This document shows, piece by piece, positions 46,918 through 55,545 of a DNA stretch of 55,553 bases (position 1 is its first letter; each line of letters opens with the position of its first letter). Source of the stretch: Desulfuromonadaceae bacterium (GTDB lineage Bacteria; Desulfobacterota; Desulfuromonadia; Geobacterales; Pseudopelobacteraceae). The stretch spans positions 1 through 55,553 of the forward strand of contig JAQUHA010000025.1 of NCBI GenBank assembly GCA_028683855.1. Reading direction: 5' to 3'. A program made the position numbers and the translations under genes. Below the pieces are notes generated by a model. The model saw only the letters and a program-made list of their open reading frames with translations. It did no database searches and was not told where the DNA came from.

Positions 46918-48276
46918 TTAAGTAGTAATTCGCTGTACTCTGTTTTTTCCGGACGTTTTGCCGACGTACATAGCTTTATCAGCCATTTCAAGAAGCATAT
47001 CTTTTGATGCAGTGTCATCAGGACAGCACGCATAACCTATACTGCAGGTCAAGCGAATAATCTGACCCTCTGCCGAGAGGAAATGGTGTTCTTCCACCTG
47101 TCTGCGAATACGTTCTGCAACAAGTTCAGCCGTTACGCAATTTGTCTCTACAAGTATTGCGGTATATTCATCACCGCCGTATCTAATCACAATATCCACA
47201 TCTCGTACGGATTTCTTTATAAGTGCACCAAATTCTGCAAGCACGCGACTGCCGACCATATGTCCGTACTGATCATTTACGAGTTTGAACGAATCGACAT
47301 CCAAAAAGAGAACTGCAAGGTGTGATGCGTAACGTTCGACACGTTTCATTTCGCGTTCGAGCGCAATATCAAGATAACGATGATTATATAGACCGCTTAC
47401 ATCATCTATAAAGAGAAGGTCTCTGGCGTGTGAAAAAGTCTCGGCATTTTCAAAGGCGTGCAGTGACTGCTCAACAAGGAAGAGAATATTCTTTCGGTAT
47501 GCATCAATGTCGGTAACTGCTGTCGGCGAATTATTCAACAGTATAATGCAGCCGAAAGTTCCCAGATGGTCTTTTAAAGGAATTATAAAGGCTTCTCTGA
47601 ATCCAGCCTCAGTAAACGCCTCTGGTAGTTCAAGCTGCTGGATGGAGAATGGTTCGGCAGCTGAAGATGCTATATGTGCCGTGGCTTGCTCCAGAAGTGT
47701 TCTGCCCAGTTCATCAGAAATGCCCTTGGCTATTTTCAGTTCAAGAACGGTATCAATTACAAAAAATCCGAGTGCGGAGTTAAGTAGTGTTACACGTGCG
47801 ACAGCTTCGACAAGAAGATGATAAAGATGTTCACGATCAAGGCAGCCTGCAATGGATTGGCTCGCTCGGAAAAGAGAAAGCATATTTTTAAGTTCCTCGT
47901 TTTCGTCAAGCAGGCGGCGCTGTTGAATGCATTGGGCAACAGAATGTTTAAATTCTTCAGGATTTATCGGTTTGACGAGATAATCCCGAGCGCCATGTTT
48001 GAGGGCAAAAATTGCTGACTCTAGGTTTGCGTTTCCGGTAACCATAATAACGTCGACAGTCGGGTGATTTTCACGCACATGAGAAAGTATTTCCAGACCA
48101 CTTATATCAGGCATGACAAGATCGGTTATTACGAGTGAATACTGTTTGGCTGCAAGCATCGAAACGCCATCAGTTCCACAGGAAGCGGTTTCAATATCAT
48201 ACCCCTCAACCCTCAGCAGGTTTGAGTAGAGTTCTCTGAAAAAGCGATCGTCTTCAATTAATAGGATTGTATCCAT
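46918..48276 (-). CDS. Response regulator with GAF-like and GGDEF (diguanylate cyclase) domains
   Basis: The 452-residue protein begins with a receiver (Asp52 in LVITDLVMPDISG). A GAF-like region covers about 140-275. The GGDEF domain starts near 285 (DDVSGLYNHRYLDIALEREM). The active loop is GGDEY at 367-371, a permitted variant of GGDEF. The inhibitory I-site RxxD (RDVD, 358-361) is exactly five residues before it, so product feedback by c-di-GMP is expected. I used the ATG at 48276. A GTG three codons upstream is also possible, and neither has a strong ribosome-binding site. It heads a run of housekeeping genes. Confidence 0.92.
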   Translation of the reverse strand: MDTILLIEDDRFFRELYSNLLRVEGYDIETASCGTDGVSMLAAKQYSLVITDLVMPDISGLEILSHVRENHPTVDVIMVTGNANLESAIFALKHGARDYLVKPINPEEFKHSVAQCIQQRRLLDENEELKNMLSLFRASQSIAGCLDREHLYHLLVEAVARVTLLNSALGFFVIDTVLELKIAKGISDELGRTLLEQATAHIASSAAEPFSIQQLELPEAFTEAGFREAFIIPLKDHLGTFGCIILLNNSPTAVTDIDAYRKNILFLVEQSLHAFENAETFSHARDLLFIDDVSGLYNHRYLDIALEREMKRVERYASHLAVLFLDVDSFKLVNDQYGHMVGSRVLAEFGALIKKSVRDVDIVIRYGGDEYTAILVETNCVTAELVAERIRRQVEEHHFLSAEGQIIRLTCSIGYACCPDDTASKDMLLEMADKAMYVGKTSGKNRVQRITT

Positions 48277-48510
48277 GTAACGCACTCGATAAAGTTTATT
48301 GTTTAAAATCGGATTCTATCTGTACCTCAGATGCCGCTAAAAGTCACCAAAACTATACATAATATAGAAAACATTACCCGAAGAAGTTGGTAATATAATA
48401 TTTCATATTTTTAATTCTATTGCAGCTATATGACTATTTTGACGAATAATATATGACAGCAGGAGTAGTGTTCAAGCAGGAAATTTTGAAAATTATGTAA
48501 AAGTCAGTCA

Positions 48511-50907
48511 CTATAAACTCCGTTTATAGGGTGTTTGTAGACTCCATGTTACTCCGTCAGTGGTTAATTCAACAGTTCCGTCGCGATCTGTGCGGAAGAT
48601 CTGTATCTTTTCTGATTCGAGCAGATTGATAGTCTGATTAGAAGGAAGGCCGAATCTATTCCCTGCGCCAGCGGAAATAAGTGCAGCTTCCGGGTTTACC
48701 CGCTGCAGGAAATCACGGGAAGTTGAATGGCGGCTGCCGTGATGTCCGACTTTCAAAATATTTGATTTTAAGTCACCGGCTGATAACAGCATTCGCTTTT
48801 CAGCATCAAAGCCTGCGTCAGCGCAGAATAACATACTGAATTTGCCGTACTCTATGCGTAACACAAGTGACTGCTCATTCTCGTTAATTTCGTAATTACC
48901 ATTCTTGTCGGCATTAAATCCGGGTGGCGATAGAACCGTTATGACTACAGAGCCCTGTAGTTTTATGATATCACCGGCACTTAGTACACGTTCTTTTATA
49001 CCTTTTTTATGCAGCTCATTTTCTACCTCACCCGTTATATTCTTAATGCTCCAGAATTGCTTAACTGGAAAGTTTCTGATGATGTATGGAAGTCCACCAC
49101 TATGATCCGGATGGTTGTGAGTCGCTATAACTGTATCAATATGTCCGATTTTCATGGCACCAAGCGCGGGAGCAAGAATTCTCTCGCCAAAATCGTGTTC
49201 AGCCTGCTGCAGGTAACCACCACCGTCAAGCAATATAATTGAATTATCAGGAAGTCTTATCAGTATTGATTCAGCCTGACCCACACTTAACATTGTTATG
49301 TGGAGTCGGTTATCTAAAGTCAATACAGCGTAAAGATGAATAATTAAAGCTGTAAGCGGTATTAAAAGACCGAGAAAGATCTTCTGAAATCGGGTTGAAG
49401 CAAATGTCATGCAGGTCATAAAAAGTATAAAGAGCAACATATCCCAGATAGTTATACCGTTAAAGGTAATAGTCGGAAGCCCTGTACACCATAATATGAA
49501 TTTATTTGAGATTCTGACGAGAGTTGCAGCCGGCCATAGTAGTGCTGGAGTCAGGTCTGGCAACAAAAAAGTGAAGGGGAGTGCTATGAATCCGCTTAAA
49601 ACAGCACCGTAACCGAGGAGCGGCACTATAAGAAAGTTTGTCAGAATCCCGTTAAGTGATGCAACCTTAAAAATAAACAGTACCGGTATAAGCGTTATGG
49701 ATGATGCAGTTATTGAGACTCCTGAAAACTGAGCCAGGTTGCGTAGCAGGGAGGATTTTATCTGTGCTGTTCTCTTCATTATGAGTGGCACTGCCAGAAT
49801 AATCCCCCACAACGATATAAACGAGAGTTGAAAAGAGACGTCAAAAAAAGTTGGTGGGTTGATTGCGACAAGAATGAAAGCCGCAAGAAGAAGAGTGTTT
49901 ATTGAATCGCGCTCACGTTCAGCAAATATTGCAGCCGCAAAAACCGTCAACATAATCACAGAGCGTGCAGTAGATGGAGCATTGCCGGTTAAAAACAGAT
50001 AAGCCACCATAGTCGGCAGTGCAATAAGAAGTGAGATGCGACGGAGATTCCAGCGTAAAGATGGGTACTCAAAGCGAGTCAGGAGCCAGAGGATCGTAAT
50101 TGTTATGAAAGCTGAAATAATACCTATATGAAATCCGGATATTGATAGAATGTGATTAACTCCACCCCTTGTGTAGGCGTCTGCCAGATCAGTTGGAATT
50201 CTCCTCTTGTCTCCGAGGAGGAGGGCTGTCAGTATCGAGGAAACATTAACTTCCGGAATTGCATTACGAATGGAGTTTCCCAGGATATCAGCCATTTTAT
50301 CAATATCACGTTGCCACGATTCTGCTGCTCCGCCCATTATAAGTACAATATCTTTCTCTGAAGTTACCCGTCCAATCGCTGAAATACCGTTAAATGCAAG
50401 ATAACGTGGATATTCAAATTCACCCGGTAATCCAAGAAGTTGAGGAATGATAATACGGGTGCTGAAACGGATTTTGTCGCCACGACTGAACGAGATTTCA
50501 CCATTGCTGACATACAGCATCAAAAGACCTGAGACCGGTTTAGTACGTTCACGTTCAAAGATATTTTCAACCCGGACAGTAACGCGACTCCCGTCAGGTG
50601 CTACGGATGGGCGCTCAACTATTATTCCTTCAATAACGGCAGGTGCTGAAGAAACCATATTTTTTATAGAGTTTTGAGGAATTTCCGGTGATAACCAAGG
50701 AGTTAATGCATATAGCCCCAGGCAGAAAAAAAAGAGTGGGGAACAGATAGAAAAGAAACTTTTACGGGGTGAAAAACATGAGACAAGAAGGCAAAGAAAA
50801 GCGGCTACTACCGTAATAATATTAGAGTAGTAGCCGCTTATGACTGACAGTGACATTCCGGATGTCATGAAGAAAAAAGGTATTAGGAATGGCCAGCGAC
50901 TAATCAT
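48511..50907 (-). CDS. comEC: ComEC/Rec2 DNA-uptake channel protein
   Basis: The 798-residue protein has N-terminal hydrophobic segments and an OB-like region, then the competence domain (LLLGDKRRIPTDLADAYTRGGVNHILSISGFHIG in sequence, with the SGxHxG signature). A C-terminal metallo-beta-lactamase domain follows (LLDGGG, THNHPDHSGG, KVGHHGSRHSTS). ComEC carries single-stranded DNA across the inner membrane. The gene for a secreted duplicated-domain protein lies 9 bases upstream on the same strand. Other competence genes are not in the window. Confidence 0.94.
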   Translation of the reverse strand: MISRWPFLIPFFFMTSGMSLSVISGYYSNIITVVAAFLCLLVSCFSPRKSFFSICSPLFFFCLGLYALTPWLSPEIPQNSIKNMVSSAPAVIEGIIVERPSVAPDGSRVTVRVENIFERERTKPVSGLLMLYVSNGEISFSRGDKIRFSTRIIIPQLLGLPGEFEYPRYLAFNGISAIGRVTSEKDIVLIMGGAAESWQRDIDKMADILGNSIRNAIPEVNVSSILTALLLGDKRRIPTDLADAYTRGGVNHILSISGFHIGIISAFITITILWLLTRFEYPSLRWNLRRISLLIALPTMVAYLFLTGNAPSTARSVIMLTVFAAAIFAERERDSINTLLLAAFILVAINPPTFFDVSFQLSFISLWGIILAVPLIMKRTAQIKSSLLRNLAQFSGVSITASSITLIPVLFIFKVASLNGILTNFLIVPLLGYGAVLSGFIALPFTFLLPDLTPALLWPAATLVRISNKFILWCTGLPTITFNGITIWDMLLFILFMTCMTFASTRFQKIFLGLLIPLTALIIHLYAVLTLDNRLHITMLSVGQAESILIRLPDNSIILLDGGGYLQQAEHDFGERILAPALGAMKIGHIDTVIATHNHPDHSGGLPYIIRNFPVKQFWSIKNITGEVENELHKKGIKERVLSAGDIIKLQGSVVITVLSPPGFNADKNGNYEINENEQSLVLRIEYGKFSMLFCADAGFDAEKRMLLSAGDLKSNILKVGHHGSRHSTSRDFLQRVNPEAALISAGAGNRFGLPSNQTINLLESEKIQIFRTDRDGTVELTTDGVTWSLQTPYKRSL

Positions 50908-50916
50908 GGAGATTGT

Positions 50917-52074
50917 CTATTTCCTTATCGAATAAGCCCCTTGAATATCCTTCAATAATTTCGTCGCTTCTTTTTCGTCAATCAACCGGTCCTCTGGACC
51001 TGAAACAGTCGCTAAAGCCAGGAAGTCATCTGCTTTAGAACTTTTTTTGATAAACTGTATGGTGTCGATCCCGCCTGCAGGTGGAAGTACGATAGTGAAT
51101 ATATTCTCGCCGGATTCAAGTCGATAAAGCCCAAGATCCAGTTTGCTTAAATACTGTTTACCGGTAAGTTTGAATGGAGTGTCGTTGACGCTACCCGATA
51201 CGGTTTCTCCCATTACGTTTGCCATCAATCTGTAATATCCAGCCTCGGCAATAGTAATTGGAAACTTCAAGGATGTGCCGCGAAAATCAGCACGAACCCA
51301 TTTGGAAGCAGAGAATCGGCCAAGGTAAGCAGCGTCCGTTAAGAGTGCAGTAGCAGGTAGCAGACATTTTTCCGCGACTGCAAGAGGCGCTGGGAAGGTT
51401 TCCTTTGGAGCATCAGGAAGTTTTTCATAACTATTTGTAAGTGATACTGCGACCTCTGCCATACGCACAGCTGTTACAGGATCTTTAAAGCGCCATCCGT
51501 TAAACGGCTTAACAGGTGTGTAATCTGGTGCTGTAAGAGAAAAAGAATCTATAGCACCTTCTGGAGGTATAGTTAGTTTTACCGTAATAGTCCCACTCTT
51601 CAAAGGGAACTTTCCTATAGCTATCTCCTCGAACTTGTCGGATTTTGAATCCGAATGATACTCCTTGCCGTCAATTTCCCAGACGAACCCCTTACCTTTC
51701 ATCACAGCTTTAAAATCATATTCACCCGCAATAGGAACCAGAATTGTAAATGTTGAAAATGTGGTGTCAGAAACTCCCAGAATCCAACCTTTTCCGGTAA
51801 ACGATCCATATATAGGAAAATCCCTTATTGTCACTCTGTCCGTTTCCGGATTGTAGGCATTTTCCGCCTCGTAGCGGAAGTTGCGTTTACCACCCAGAAT
51901 AGAATAATAGTCCCGGTCAGTTGAATCTTTAGGCAACCCCTCATTCCATGAAAACTGCTGCAGAATCAGGCTGGCAAAATCTTTTTGCGTGAAAACCGGG
52001 CTCTTTTCAACTCCCCAGGAGAGAGATTGAGTAAAGAGCAAAAAACTTGTAATAGCGATGAGATAACGAAACAT
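50917..52074 (-). CDS. Secreted protein with two related beta-sandwich domains
   Basis: No named family recognised. The 385-residue protein has a signal peptide (about 1-21). Two halves look homologous. The first (about 110-180) runs VPIAGEYDFKAVMKGKG to PLKSGTITVKLTIPPEGAID. The second (about 273-345) runs ITIAEAGYYRLMANVMGE to RLESGENIFTIVLPPAGGID. The repeat resembles carbohydrate-binding-module type sandwiches. The early YEAENA segment also recalls CBM-like entries. AAGGAG precedes the ATG. It is probably cotranscribed with comEC. Confidence 0.72.
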   Translation of the reverse strand: MFRYLIAITSFLLFTQSLSWGVEKSPVFTQKDFASLILQQFSWNEGLPKDSTDRDYYSILGGKRNFRYEAENAYNPETDRVTIRDFPIYGSFTGKGWILGVSDTTFSTFTILVPIAGEYDFKAVMKGKGFVWEIDGKEYHSDSKSDKFEEIAIGKFPLKSGTITVKLTIPPEGAIDSFSLTAPDYTPVKPFNGWRFKDPVTAVRMAEVAVSLTNSYEKLPDAPKETFPAPLAVAEKCLLPATALLTDAAYLGRFSASKWVRADFRGTSLKFPITIAEAGYYRLMANVMGETVSGSVNDTPFKLTGKQYLSKLDLGLYRLESGENIFTIVLPPAGGIDTIQFIKKSSKADDFLALATVSGPEDRLIDEKEATKLLKDIQGAYSIRK

Positions 52075-52125
52075 AGGAACTCCTTAAAGAACTCACTGTT
52101 CTGATATTTCCATAAAGCAGGACTG

Positions 52126-52155
52126 TTGTAGCTACGGTAACATAGTTTATGTTAC
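52126..52155 (+). promoter_or_regulatory. Promoter with an overlapping palindromic operator candidate
   Basis: TTGTAG (52126-52131), 16 bases, then TATGTT (52148-52153) reads toward the kinase gene. A perfect palindrome, GTAACATA-N3-TATGTTAC (52137-52155), covers the spacer and the -10. It lies in the gap between divergent genes, so a regulator bound there could control the kinase and possibly the opposite operon. Confidence 0.45.
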
Positions 52156-52236
52156 TTGAAAACATGGCAATTGAATGATAGAAGTAGAAAGGTTGGTTTC
52201 AGTATTAATCTATCTGCCGATAAAGGCTTCAGCTGC

Positions 52237-54381
52237 ATGAACTCAGATCTGACTATAGCCGGTGTGGTTGGTGAATTTGCCGAAACGGAACTCCGTAAGT
52301 TTTTCCGTGCTTCCGAAATTGGCTCTGAACAGCTTCTTATTACCGATAGTAATGGAATTATAGAGTATGTAAACCCCGCCTTCTGTCGCGTAACAGGTTA
52401 TTCAAGTCACGACGTTATCGGTAAAACTCCAACAATACTAAAATCGTCACGTATGTCAGCGGTTTTTTACCAACGACTATGGGAATCTCTAAAATCCGGA
52501 ATTGAATGGCGGGGTGAATTTTTTAATCGTCGCAAAGATGGCAGCTATTATCTTGAAAAAGCGGTTATCTCCCCGATAAAATCAAATGATGGGACAGTCT
52601 CCCATCTGGTGAAGGTTTCCGAAGATATTACAAGTCAGAGGCAGTCTGAGGATCATCAATTAAGACGTTTAAAGTTGATTGAGGCTATAAACAGCGCCAA
52701 CCTTGACTTTATGGAGCATGGTTCGCTTCATAAAATGGCAGAGATCATTCTTGAAACCTGCATGACTATTACCAGTTCATCAATTGCTATATTATATGAG
52801 ATGCTTCCAAATGGTAATGCAGGTGTTCTTGCCCTTTCCATGACTCTCCTCGATCCTGTCCCCGGTTTTCTGGAAGTTCAATATGAATTGTTGCGCCACG
52901 GACAGTACGAAGTTCCTCTTCACTCTTCATTGATTATGGCGCCTGTTATTGAGGAGAGATCTTTTATTATCAACTCTCCCGATCAGAATCACTGGCAGTC
53001 ATGCAGCTGCCGCATCTGTTCTGCCCCTCTCTCTACTTTTGCAGGTTTTCCGCTGAAAATAGGTTCCAACATTATCGGTATGATAGGGCTGGCAAATAGT
53101 GAACATGGATACTCCCCTGAAGACGTAACGGATCTCGAAACATTTTCGCACTCCTGTGCGCTCGCAATATCTGCAGCCAGAGCCGAGACAATTCGCAAAT
53201 CAACCCTTGATCAACTGCGTCAGGCTCAGAAAATGGAGGCAATAGGACAGCTTGCAGGCGGTATTTCACACGATTTTAATAATCTCCTCACTGTCATAAC
53301 CGGCTACAGTACACTTGCATTGCAGAAAATTGGTTCTGAACATTCTGCCGCCAAAGATCTTGAACAGGTAATTAATGCGGGTGAAAGGGCAACGAATCTG
53401 ATCCGTCAGCTCCTCGCATTTGGTCGCCGCCAGATTCTGGATCCCCAGCCAATAAATATAAATATATTCATAACAAGTATACAAAAAATCCTTTCTCGCC
53501 TTATTGGAGAGAATATAACCCTTACCACTAAACTATCTCCGGATATTAAGATGGTATTGGCTGACCCGAGCCAGATAGAGCAGATTGTAATGAATCTGGT
53601 CATAAATGCCCGTGATGCTATGGAGCGGGGCGGGGCTATAACGATTGAAACCCAGAACCGCAAGCTTGATGCTGTTTTTGTTAGTAAAAACCGGGGGGCT
53701 GTAGAGGGTGACTATGTTGTAATTTCAGTTAGAGATACCGGAATGGGGATGAGTAAAGAGGTTATTACAAGGATCTTTGAGCCCTTTTTTACTACAAAGG
53801 CTGAATCAGGAACAGGACTTGGACTTGCGACAGTTTACGGAATAGTAAAACAGAATAATGGTTATATTAAAGTTAAGAGTGAGGTTGGAATAGGTTCGGA
53901 ATTTAAAGTTTACATTCCCAGTCTCTTGAAACATCGCAAAAAAGGAGATATCAGCTCCACAGGGGAGAAAAACTCTCAGCCGAGAAGGGGAGAGGGGCTT
54001 ATTCTTATTGTTGAGGATGAACAGACGGTTCTTGATCTCACTGCGGTTACACTCCGTTCCAATGGTTATGACGTTCTTACTGCGAACAATCCTCTTGATG
54101 CTCTCAGAATATTTGATCGGGCGGGTGGGAAAATTAATCTTGTCCTGACAGATATTATGATGCCGGATATGTCGGGTATAGAAATGGTCAAAGAAATGCG
54201 TTTGAAGCAACCCGACACAAAGCTGTTGTTTATGTCAGGTTATGAAGAAAAAAAGCTTAGTCCCCTTGATTTCGAGGGTGAGTTAATTCCATTCATGATG
54301 AAACCATTCAGCCCCGTTGACCTGGTTGCTCTTGTTAATAGGTGCCTGTTTGAAGAGACTACTGCAGATGGAGATAATTAA
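52237..54381 (+). CDS. Hybrid histidine kinase: PAS, GAF, HisKA, HATPase, REC
   Basis: The 714-residue protein has no clear membrane segment. A PAS domain is at about 22-132 (LLITDSNGIIEYVNPAFCRV). A GAF-type domain (about 150-315) holds a CxCxxC cluster (C256, C258, C261). HisKA has His345 (GGISHDFNNLL). HATPase has NLVINARDAM, DTGMGM and GTGLGLATVYG, and the receiver has Asp639 (LVLTDIMMPDMSG). The start is uncertain: I used the ATG at 52237, which has only a distant AAAGG. An in-frame TTG at 52156 lies within the palindrome. The HD-GYP regulator follows 1 base after the stop. Confidence 0.9.
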   Translation: MNSDLTIAGVVGEFAETELRKFFRASEIGSEQLLITDSNGIIEYVNPAFCRVTGYSSHDVIGKTPTILKSSRMSAVFYQRLWESLKSGIEWRGEFFNRRKDGSYYLEKAVISPIKSNDGTVSHLVKVSEDITSQRQSEDHQLRRLKLIEAINSANLDFMEHGSLHKMAEIILETCMTITSSSIAILYEMLPNGNAGVLALSMTLLDPVPGFLEVQYELLRHGQYEVPLHSSLIMAPVIEERSFIINSPDQNHWQSCSCRICSAPLSTFAGFPLKIGSNIIGMIGLANSEHGYSPEDVTDLETFSHSCALAISAARAETIRKSTLDQLRQAQKMEAIGQLAGGISHDFNNLLTVITGYSTLALQKIGSEHSAAKDLEQVINAGERATNLIRQLLAFGRRQILDPQPININIFITSIQKILSRLIGENITLTTKLSPDIKMVLADPSQIEQIVMNLVINARDAMERGGAITIETQNRKLDAVFVSKNRGAVEGDYVVISVRDTGMGMSKEVITRIFEPFFTTKAESGTGLGLATVYGIVKQNNGYIKVKSEVGIGSEFKVYIPSLLKHRKKGDISSTGEKNSQPRRGEGLILIVEDEQTVLDLTAVTLRSNGYDVLTANNPLDALRIFDRAGGKINLVLTDIMMPDMSGIEMVKEMRLKQPDTKLLFMSGYEEKKLSPLDFEGELIPFMMKPFSPVDLVALVNRCLFEETTADGDN

Positions 54382-54382
54382 A

Positions 54383-55429
54383 ATGAAAGAACATATCCTT
54401 ATTGTCGATGATGAAGAGATGATTCGGAGTTTACTCTCTTCAGCTCTTGAGCAGGAGGCTTATACCTGTCATCAGGCATCCAATGTTGACGAAGCTTTTA
54501 TACTTTTGGGGGAGCAGCCGGTTGAGCTTGTAATTTCAGATATAATGATGCCTGGAAGGAGCGGGGTCGAGCTGCTTAGAGATCTTAAAAAAGTTAATCC
54601 TGATATAGCAGTTCTTATGATAACCGGTCTTTCAGATATGAATACTGCTATGGAGTGCGTTCATCTTGGAGCAGATGACTACATAACAAAACCTTTTGGT
54701 ATTAATAGGGTGGTACTCACAGTAAAAAATCTTATTGAGCGCCGCTCTCTTGCTATCGAGAAGAAAAATTATCAGGTAAGCCTTGAGTTTAAGGTTATGG
54801 AGCAGACTACACAGATCCGCAAAACGATGAATGAGCTTTCCTGTGCATACGACAACACCCTTACCGCTCTTGTTAAGGCTCTGGACGCACGTGAAAGAGA
54901 AGTTGGGTCACATTCAGAGAGGGTTATGAATTACGCTGCATTTCTTGGGGAAAAGCTGGGGATGTGCGGCAGAGAGCTTCAGGATCTGTCAAAAGGTGCG
55001 CTGCTGCACGATATCGGTAAAATAGGTATTTCAGATAATATTCTCCTTAAGCCGGGTCAGCTGGATGATAATGAATGGATAGAGATGCGCAAGCACCCGC
55101 AGGTAGGCTATGCCATTCTATCGGAGATAGATTTTTTAAAAACAGCCGCCGAAATTATACTGAGTCATCACGAGAGATTTGACGGGGAAGGCTATCCTAA
55201 AAGACTAAAAGGGGAACAGATACCGATTGGCGCGCGAATCTTTGCTCTTGTCGATACCCTTGATGCCATGACCTCCGATCGCCCTTACAGAAGAGCACTC
55301 CCATTTACAGCGGTAGTCAATGAAGTCATCAAGCATAGGGGGGGGCAATTTGATCCGGCTATTGTGGATCTGTTTCTTGCAATTCCTCGCAAGAGCTGGG
55401 AAGAGTGTTCAGGCAAACACTTTATATAA
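54383..55429 (+). CDS. HD-GYP response regulator (c-di-GMP phosphodiesterase type)
   Basis: The 348-residue protein has a receiver (Asp53 in LVISDIMMPGRSG) and an HD-GYP domain from about 155. The catalytic motif is HDIGK at 209-213, the second metal motif HHERFDGEGYP is at 262-272, and the GYP signature is complete. It should hydrolyse c-di-GMP when phosphorylated. The ATG at 54383 has GGAG about 10 bases upstream and follows the kinase stop directly, so that kinase is the likely partner. Confidence 0.94.
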   Translation: MKEHILIVDDEEMIRSLLSSALEQEAYTCHQASNVDEAFILLGEQPVELVISDIMMPGRSGVELLRDLKKVNPDIAVLMITGLSDMNTAMECVHLGADDYITKPFGINRVVLTVKNLIERRSLAIEKKNYQVSLEFKVMEQTTQIRKTMNELSCAYDNTLTALVKALDAREREVGSHSERVMNYAAFLGEKLGMCGRELQDLSKGALLHDIGKIGISDNILLKPGQLDDNEWIEMRKHPQVGYAILSEIDFLKTAAEIILSHHERFDGEGYPKRLKGEQIPIGARIFALVDTLDAMTSDRPYRRALPFTAVVNEVIKHRGGQFDPAIVDLFLAIPRKSWEECSGKHFI

Positions 55430-55443
55430 ATTCTTTTGAGTAA

Positions 55444-55464
55444 TCCCCCACCTTTGGTGGGGGA
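55444..55464. repeat. Strong short hairpin downstream of the HD-GYP gene
   Basis: A perfect 9-bp stem, TCCCCCACC (55444-55452) and GGTGGGGGA (55456-55464), encloses a TTT loop. A further TGAG/CTCA pair (55437-55440 and 55465-55468) continues the stem beyond a three-base bulge. No T run follows, so it is not a classical terminator. It could be a REP-like or mobile-element end palindrome, or it may simply end the transcript. Confidence 0.6.
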
Positions 55465-55500
55465 CTCACAAAGTTTGACAGTTCCTGAAATATGTAGAAA

Positions 55501-55540
55501 CCTCCTTAACGTGAACCGCTCAAAGTACACGAAAAGGAGG
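55501..55540 (+). promoter_or_regulatory. Ribosome-binding-site-sequestering hairpin
   Basis: CCTCCTT (55501-55507) can pair with AAGGAGG (55534-55540), the ribosome-binding site of the next start codon. An inner CGTG/CACG pair (55510-55513 and 55528-55531) is separated from it by an AA/AA internal loop, and the loop is 14 bases. If formed, it hides the Shine-Dalgarno. A TTGACA at 55475-55480 may be the -35 of the promoter for this transcript. Confidence 0.5.
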
Positions 55541-55545
55541 CTTCA

